Source: Tetracentron sinense
Lineage: Eukaryota > Streptophyta > Magnoliopsida > Trochodendrales > Trochodendraceae
NCBI GenBank assembly: GCA_015143295.1
Contig: CM026562.1
Coordinates: forward strand, 868,001-932,000
Length of the DNA: 64,000 bases
Reading direction: 5' to 3'
Numbering within the stretch: position 1 is the stretch's first letter; every line of letters begins with the position of its first letter. This document shows, piece by piece, positions 58,888 through 64,000 of the stretch. The position numbers and the translations under genes were made by a program. A model generated the notes under the pieces. That model was not told where the DNA came from. It was given only the letters and a program-made list of their open reading frames with translations, and searched no databases.

Positions 58888-59169
58888 GTTCTTGATTCTG
58901 GTTAGTGATAACTTTATAAGAGCTGGTTTGAATAGATTAGGTTTTAGGGTTTAGATTTAAGGAATCAGTGTCTAGGGTCTTAGAGGAAGAGAAGAGGAAG
59001 AAGGAGAATGTATTAGGGAAAGATTGGAGAGAGTAATTGTCTTTCTCCTATTCCTTTATTATATATCCTCCACTAATGGTATACTATTAGTATATAAGAG
59101 ATGCTAATAGTATACCATTGTTATAATGTATTAGACATAAAAGATATAAAATAAAGAGAGTATTCTACA
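58888..59169 (-). repeat. 3' LTR of the intron-9 copia element
   Basis: On the minus strand the LTR starts TGTAGAATACTC directly after a polypurine tract (TTGAAGGGGAG, 59170-59180) that overlaps the pol stop codon. The far end, placed at a TGT near 58888, is uncertain. The inside has a duplicated ATGGTATACTATTAG motif (59078-59120). Confidence 0.6.
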
Positions 59170-59524
59170 CTCCCCTTCAAGTTGGTTCGTAGATATCACT
59201 CATGCCTAACTTGCCAACAATGTTACGAAACTGAGAATCACTAAGACCTTTAGTTAGCACATCAGCCAACTGATCTTCAGATTTCAAGAATGGAGTACTA
59301 ATGTATACTGCCTTCAACTTTTCCTTGATAAAGTGATGATCAACCTCAATATGTATAGGTTTGTCATTCTGCACTAGGTTGTGGGCAATACTGATCGTTG
59401 CATTATTATCTCAATACAAACTTATAGGATAGTGGGAAGTCCGTTCTCACTTAGAAGCAGTCGAAGCCAAAGCAACTCACATACCCCATGTGCCATAGCT
59501 TTAAATTATGCTTCTGTACTGGAT

Positions 59525-59860
59525 TTGGATTTATTTTATTTTATCAGTAATCAAGAGAAATATATTGAAAAATAAATAAGAGGAACTACAAGCAGAACCG
59601 GGAGGTTATTGAGAAGTAACCGTCCGAGCTGAAACCAGACTACTATATGGCTACACAAAGAAACAACTAGAAAACTACTAAAAGAAAACTACATTTCTAA
59701 GAGTTGGGCTCCCAACCTTTCGCAGTCATGCGGCATATTGACAACCAATCCGAAATAGAATGTCTTATGCGCGCACATATGTGAGGAATTGAAGAAGGGA
59801 ATTCTCGAAGACTCTAGAATTCCTCTCCTTCCAAATGGCTAATGCTATAGCCCCGGGCCC
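59525..59860 (-). mobile_element. 5'-truncated LINE inserted in the copia RNase H region
   Basis: The minus strand encodes AIWKERNSRVFEN, the plant LINE zf-RVT signature, and ends in an A-rich tail (a T-rich run on + at about 59525-59545). ATGCTTCTGNNCTGGAT flanks it on both sides (59508-59524 and 59861-59877, 15 of 17 identical), and the copia RNase H reading continues across (GNLVTWRSKK to AMAHGVCELLWLR). Clear nested insertion. Confidence 0.88.
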
Positions 59861-60524
59861 ATGCTTCTGCCCTGGATCTTGCAACCACATGTTTTTTACT
59901 TCTCCATGTTACAAGGTTGCCTCTTAACTATAGTGCAATACCCTAAAGTAGATCGCTTGTTTGAAATTGAGCCAGTCCAATCTACATCAGTGTAGGCTTC
60001 AACTCTTGAGTTCTCATGACATGTATACATCACATATTTCCCAGGAGATGACTTTAAGTAGTAGAGAATTCTGTTAACTGCATCTCAATGTTAAGTGGTG
60101 GGAGCATGCAGAAACTGACTAACCCACTAAATGCATAAGCAATGTCTGGTTTGGTGAAAGATAGATAGATGAGTTCACCAACAGGTCTCTGATATCTTCC
60201 TGCATTAGGCAGACGATCCTCACTACTTTCACCGAGTTTGTGGTTTATGTCAATAGGAGTATCACTAGGTTTACAACCCATCATACTTATCTCCTCTAGA
60301 AGATCAAGTACATACCTGCGTTGAAAAATGAAAATACCTTTCTTAGACCTGACAACCTCAATCCCAAGGAAGTACTTCAACTGACCAGCAACCAAGATCC
60401 TTGATCTCAAACTCCTCTACCAACTTGCTCTTTTGTAACTTGATCTTAGTCCTATTATTGTTTGCTACTACATTATCAACCACATAAACAATCAGAAGAG
60501 TCACCTTTTGATGAGAGTTGAGAC

Positions 60525-60954
60525 CATAGTTGCAGGGAAGCTATGTACAGGGTGGGAAGCTCGCTTCCCAAGAAGCTTGTTTCCCAACCTCGCTTCCTCA
60601 GACAAACGCGCTTCCTAGGACAGACTCGGTTCCTAGGAAGCTTGCTTTCATCACGTTTCATTTAGTAGTCAAAGGGATATGATGTGTGAAGTGATGTGGT
60701 AGACCACAATCTATAACCTAGGCTGTAGACTCTAAGCAAGTATCGTCAGTTTGAAACCTAAAACACTTACTTTTCCACAAAAATCTCATGTAAGATAAAA
60801 TCAAAGGTATAACTACTCATAAATAACATAATGGGAATGTAGAGCCTATATCTCATTTCTCGCGTCTCGTTTCCGAAGGTTTTTTTTAAGTCTCACTTCC
60901 CGCTTCTCACATTAGCTTTGCTTCTCGTTTTCGCTTCTCGCTCTAGTAATTATG
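60525..60954. mobile_element. hAT-like MITE in the copia RT region (TSD GTTGAGAC)
   Basis: The ends are CATAGTTGCAGGGAAGC and, inward from the right, CATAATTACTAGAGCGAGA, with exact 8-bp duplications GTTGAGAC (60517-60524 and 60955-60962). GCTTCCY and GCTTCTCG words repeat many times near both ends. 430 bp, non-coding. Confidence 0.85.
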
Positions 60955-61744
60955 GTTGAGACTGTTTGATAAACAGTGTATGGTCTGCTTGTAACCCCTT
61001 TTCACCATAGACCGCCTTCTTCAGTTTGCACACCTTCTCTTCACTTGAGGGACATGTAAATGCATGAGGAGGTACCATGTATGCCATGCAAAAATGCATT
61101 GTTCATATCAAGCTGGAACAAAGGCCAATCTTGGTTAACTACAAGTAACAAGAGGATTCTCACTGATTTAATTTTAGCAACTGAAGTGAACGTCTCTTGA
61201 TAGTTATCCTATAAGTCTTTGTATACCCCTTTGTGACCAGACGTGCCTTGTATCTTTCAACTGATCCATCAGAGCGGTGTTTCACTATGAAAATCCATCT
61301 ACAAATAACAGGCCTCTTTCCTTTTTGGTAAGTTAACAATATCCCAAGTACTATTCTTTTCAAGAGCAAACATCTCTTCTTTCATGGCTTTTCTCCACTT
61401 TGGTTGTGAAAGTGCATCTGCTATACTTAGAGAAACAGACACAAAAGACAAAGCCAAGGTCAAAGAACGATACAAGAAAGACAAGGTATGATAAGAAACA
61501 AAATTGGAGATGAGATGTTGAGTACAAAACTTAATTAATTTCCTAAGAGCAATGAGTAAATCAAAATCAACAACGTCCAAACTAGGGAGAAGATGTTACC
61601 CGGATCCGAAGATGATTCTTGGTGGGGCTCATGAGGATCTTCTTTGTCTTTTTTCCTTCTTAGATACACTTGTAATTTTTTCTCATTCTCAATAGGGGTG
61701 TCACACTCCTTGTGTCTACCATAGTGAAAGTCGGGGTTCAGGAA

Positions 61745-62025
61745 TAATTCGGCAAGGGTCAATTCGAAAAAATTTGGAAAAATCCGAGAAAAAATCAGAA
61801 AAATTCGGGAAATAAATAAAAATTATGAAAAGATATCCAACAATTTGATTAGATAATATACAAAATAAGCAGTTTACTTTGTCATAGCAAATTAATTATT
61901 GTAAAATTTGCAAATAATTCGGGAATAATTCGCAAATTCCCCGAATTCGGCAAACCTAAAATACGTGAATAATTCGGTACCTCTAAAGTTCATGACTAAT
62001 TCGTCAATTTTTCAAAACTTGAGAG
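61745..62025. repeat. AATTCGG-rich insert in the copia remnant
   Basis: AATAATTCGG, AAATTCGG and CGAATTC-type words recur about ten times. The copia reading stops on both sides. CAAGGGTCAATTCG and, inward from the right, CAAGTTTTGAAAAATTGACG could be inverted ends of another hAT-like copy, but no target duplication is seen. Confidence 0.45.
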
Positions 62026-63650
62026 AATTTTGTTACCATGGTGTCTCCTCCCACCACCTTCCATTTTGTGACCATTGTTAGAGGAATAAGAAGGAACAAG
62101 AATAGGAGATGACATCTCTTCACTTGCACTCCCCCTGAAGAGATGCTTTCCTGATAGAGAAATAAGGAGTTGACTCAAAGAAAGTCACATCCATAGAAAG
62201 AAAGAACTTTCAAGGAGGATGTTAGCAATAATACGTTTCTGATTAGGGGCATAACCAAGAAATATGCACTTAAGAAATTTAGGATCAAGCTTAGTCGTGT
62301 CAAAATGAGCAATATGAATAAAACAAATACAAACAAAAAGACGCAGGGGCAACGAAAACAAAGAAGTTGAAGGAGACACCAAGGTAATAGGAGATTGGAA
62401 ATCCAAAATTTTGGAAGGCATACGATTAATTGAGAAGGTAGCATCAGACAGAAAGGTTTGAGCACATTCATAGCAAACATAATAGAATGAGTAATTCTAA
62501 TAGATGCTGATTTTTTGCTCATATTTTGCTAAGGGGTACCAACACAAGAAGTTTGATGAACAATGCTATGAGAATCATAGTAAGTGGCTAAACTACCAGA
62601 CATATATTTCCCCCATTATCAGAACGAAACACTTTAAATGTGAGCATTAAATTGAGTAGCAATCATTTTATGGATCAATTGAAGAACATGCAAATCTCTT
62701 TTTTAGATTTCAGCATATAAACCCATGTAGCATGAGAGAAATTGTCAACAAATGTAATAAAATAGCAAAAACCACAAAGAGAAGTAACCGAGGATGGACC
62801 CCACACATTAGAATGCACAAGGGAAAAAAAGGAGAATCACATTTATTGCCACTATAAAGATAAGAAGTTCGACAATGTTTAACAGATTCACATGTTTCAC
62901 ATTGAAGGAGAACAATAGAAGTAGAAAATGACAACTTAAGAAATAAACACCTAAGAAGGGAAAAAGAAGGGTGCCTAAGACGCTTGTGCCACTGTAACAA
63001 CTACTGCGGACTACGAATATCCCGATCACGGTAGGCAATTTGTTGGACGGAGGATGCATGGTAAATAGTCTATCAAATACAACCCCCTTTCCTCATGGCC
63101 CATATCAATCGTCCTCCTCGTTTCTAAGTCCTGAAAACATAGTGAGAAGGAAAAAGGTGACATTACAGTTCAATGCTTTGGTGATATGACTAACATATTG
63201 AAGATTCAAAGTGAAGTTAGGAACATGAAGGACAGAGGGCAATGATATTGATGGAGTAATAGAAACACTACATTTGCCTTCAATGAACGAGAAAGATCCA
63301 TCAATGATTTTGACCTTATCTCGACCTGACTCAATAAAGTAAGAGAAAAAAGAGACATATTGGTCATATGGTCGGAGGTTCCTGAATCAATAATCCATGA
63401 GCGACTAAGATCGGAAACAGATTCACTAAGAGCCGAGGTTGAAGTACCTAAACTAAGGAATTGAAGAGGCGGAGGCTGTAGTAGGAGAATCCAGCTGACA
63501 TAAAACGACATAAGGCTTCTATCTCGTCTCTGGAAAGGCTAGGATTATCAGAAGAATGCACTGGCGAAGGTGTAGGAGACGACTCCCTTCCCTGCAACTT
63601 GTGGGCTATGTAGAGAAAGATTACTCGTCCAATCACTAGGATAAGATCGA

Positions 63651-64000
63651 AGAGAAGGAACTATAAACATCAACAACAACAATCGGGTATATCATGGGGA
63701 ATAAACCGATATCAATGTCAGGTATCTCAATAATGGGACTCTTCCAACAGTGATAGATAGACCGAGCAGATTTGATGCGGAAGGAAGTCGCATGTGCTGT
63801 GCCAGACAAGCTCTATATTCTTTCCCTTATCGCTGACCGGCTAGTTGATCTTAGCAAATCGAAGCTGCTCCTCTTTCTGTCCCTTCTCCGATAACTTCTA
63901 ACCGGGGAGGGAAATAGACTGAAAAGAATTTTACGTCTTTCATCTGGTCTATACCATTTTTTGTTTGGATTTTTAGTTACCGGTCTCAATGATGGGTTGT
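63651..64000. other. Right edge, unrecognised
   Basis: May be the gag part of the copia element (minus) or unrelated intron 9 DNA. No motif could be supported. Confidence 0.3.

Larger units (their letters stand above)
59170..63650 (-). pseudogene. Copia (Ty1) retrotransposon pol remnant in NOT3 intron 9
   Basis: Minus-strand pieces in the order of a copia polyprotein: protease with WIIDSGTSDHMTN (near 63390), GAG-pre-integrase with WHKRLRHPSF and CETC (62710-63000), integrase and linker (KLDPKFLKCIFLGYAPNQK, about 62250), RT start (NSTWDIVNLP; DGSVERYKARLVTKGY, 61240-61400), RT palm where the usual YVDD reads YVVD (near 60480), LGIEVVRSKKGIF (60350), and RNase H ending HIEVDHHFIKEKL and SEDQLADVLTKGL (59177-59350). 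The frame is broken by shifts, stops and three insertions (59525-59860, 60525-60954, about 61745-62025). Gag would lie to the right; 63650-64000 is not recognisable and the 5' LTR is outside the window. Not functional. Confidence 0.88.

Noticed and set aside
56000-64000. Search for the remaining NOT3 exons (RGR.EIAPDQREKFLQRLQQV region and NOT box)
   Set aside because: No such coding segment could be read on the plus strand before the window ends; the exons must lie downstream.

Overview
The window is nuclear DNA from a flowering plant. Two conserved single-copy-type eukaryotic genes and one gene fragment sit in AT-rich DNA that is mostly transposable elements of plant type: Athila-like and Tat/Ogre-like LTR elements, a copia element, plant LINEs, Helitrons, and hAT-like, MULE-like and Tourist-like MITEs. 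Exons of the second gene have GT-AG introns of up to 9.3 kb. Very large transposon-filled introns would fit a basal eudicot or another plant with expanded introns, but the species cannot be fixed from the sequence. I found no bacterial operon, CRISPR array, or rRNA or tRNA gene.

Layout. 1-2.5 kb: intergenic, with a short Helitron (812-1395) and a probable MITE. 2.5-4.2 kb: an intronless RRP1/NOP52 ribosome-biogenesis gene (+). 4.2-8.4 kb: a hAT-like element and LINE pieces. 8372-16745: a young, structurally complete LTR retrotransposon (-) with gag-protease but no reverse transcriptase, inserted into the endonuclease region of a decayed LINE that resumes at 16746. 18.5-28.8 kb: gene-poor, with MITEs and tandem duplications. 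28827-29217: an intact last exon of a xyloglucan endotransglucosylase/hydrolase (-) with no visible upstream exons. 29.2-35.6 kb: repeats, a Tourist MITE and a Helitron remnant next to the next gene.

35861-55928 and beyond: the first nine coding exons (528 codons) of CCR4-NOT subunit NOT3 (+). Introns 2, 7, 8 and 9 are swollen by insertions: a degenerate Tat/Ogre-like element with decayed LTRs (intron 2), a foldback MULE MITE and a hAT-like element (intron 7), microsatellites and hAT debris (intron 8), and a copia element with nested LINE and hAT insertions (intron 9). The NOT3 C-terminal exons lie past the right edge.

The clearest large-scale pattern is a set of at least six hAT-like elements with exact 8-bp target duplications and related ends (usually CAAGG or CATGG). 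Each has its own subterminal repeat motif. A second pattern is a sequence module of about 100 bp that recurs in Helitron-type, MULE-type and tandem-array contexts. No novel gene system was found. The two genes act in general RNA metabolism (rRNA processing, mRNA deadenylation) and show no sign of acting together beyond proximity.
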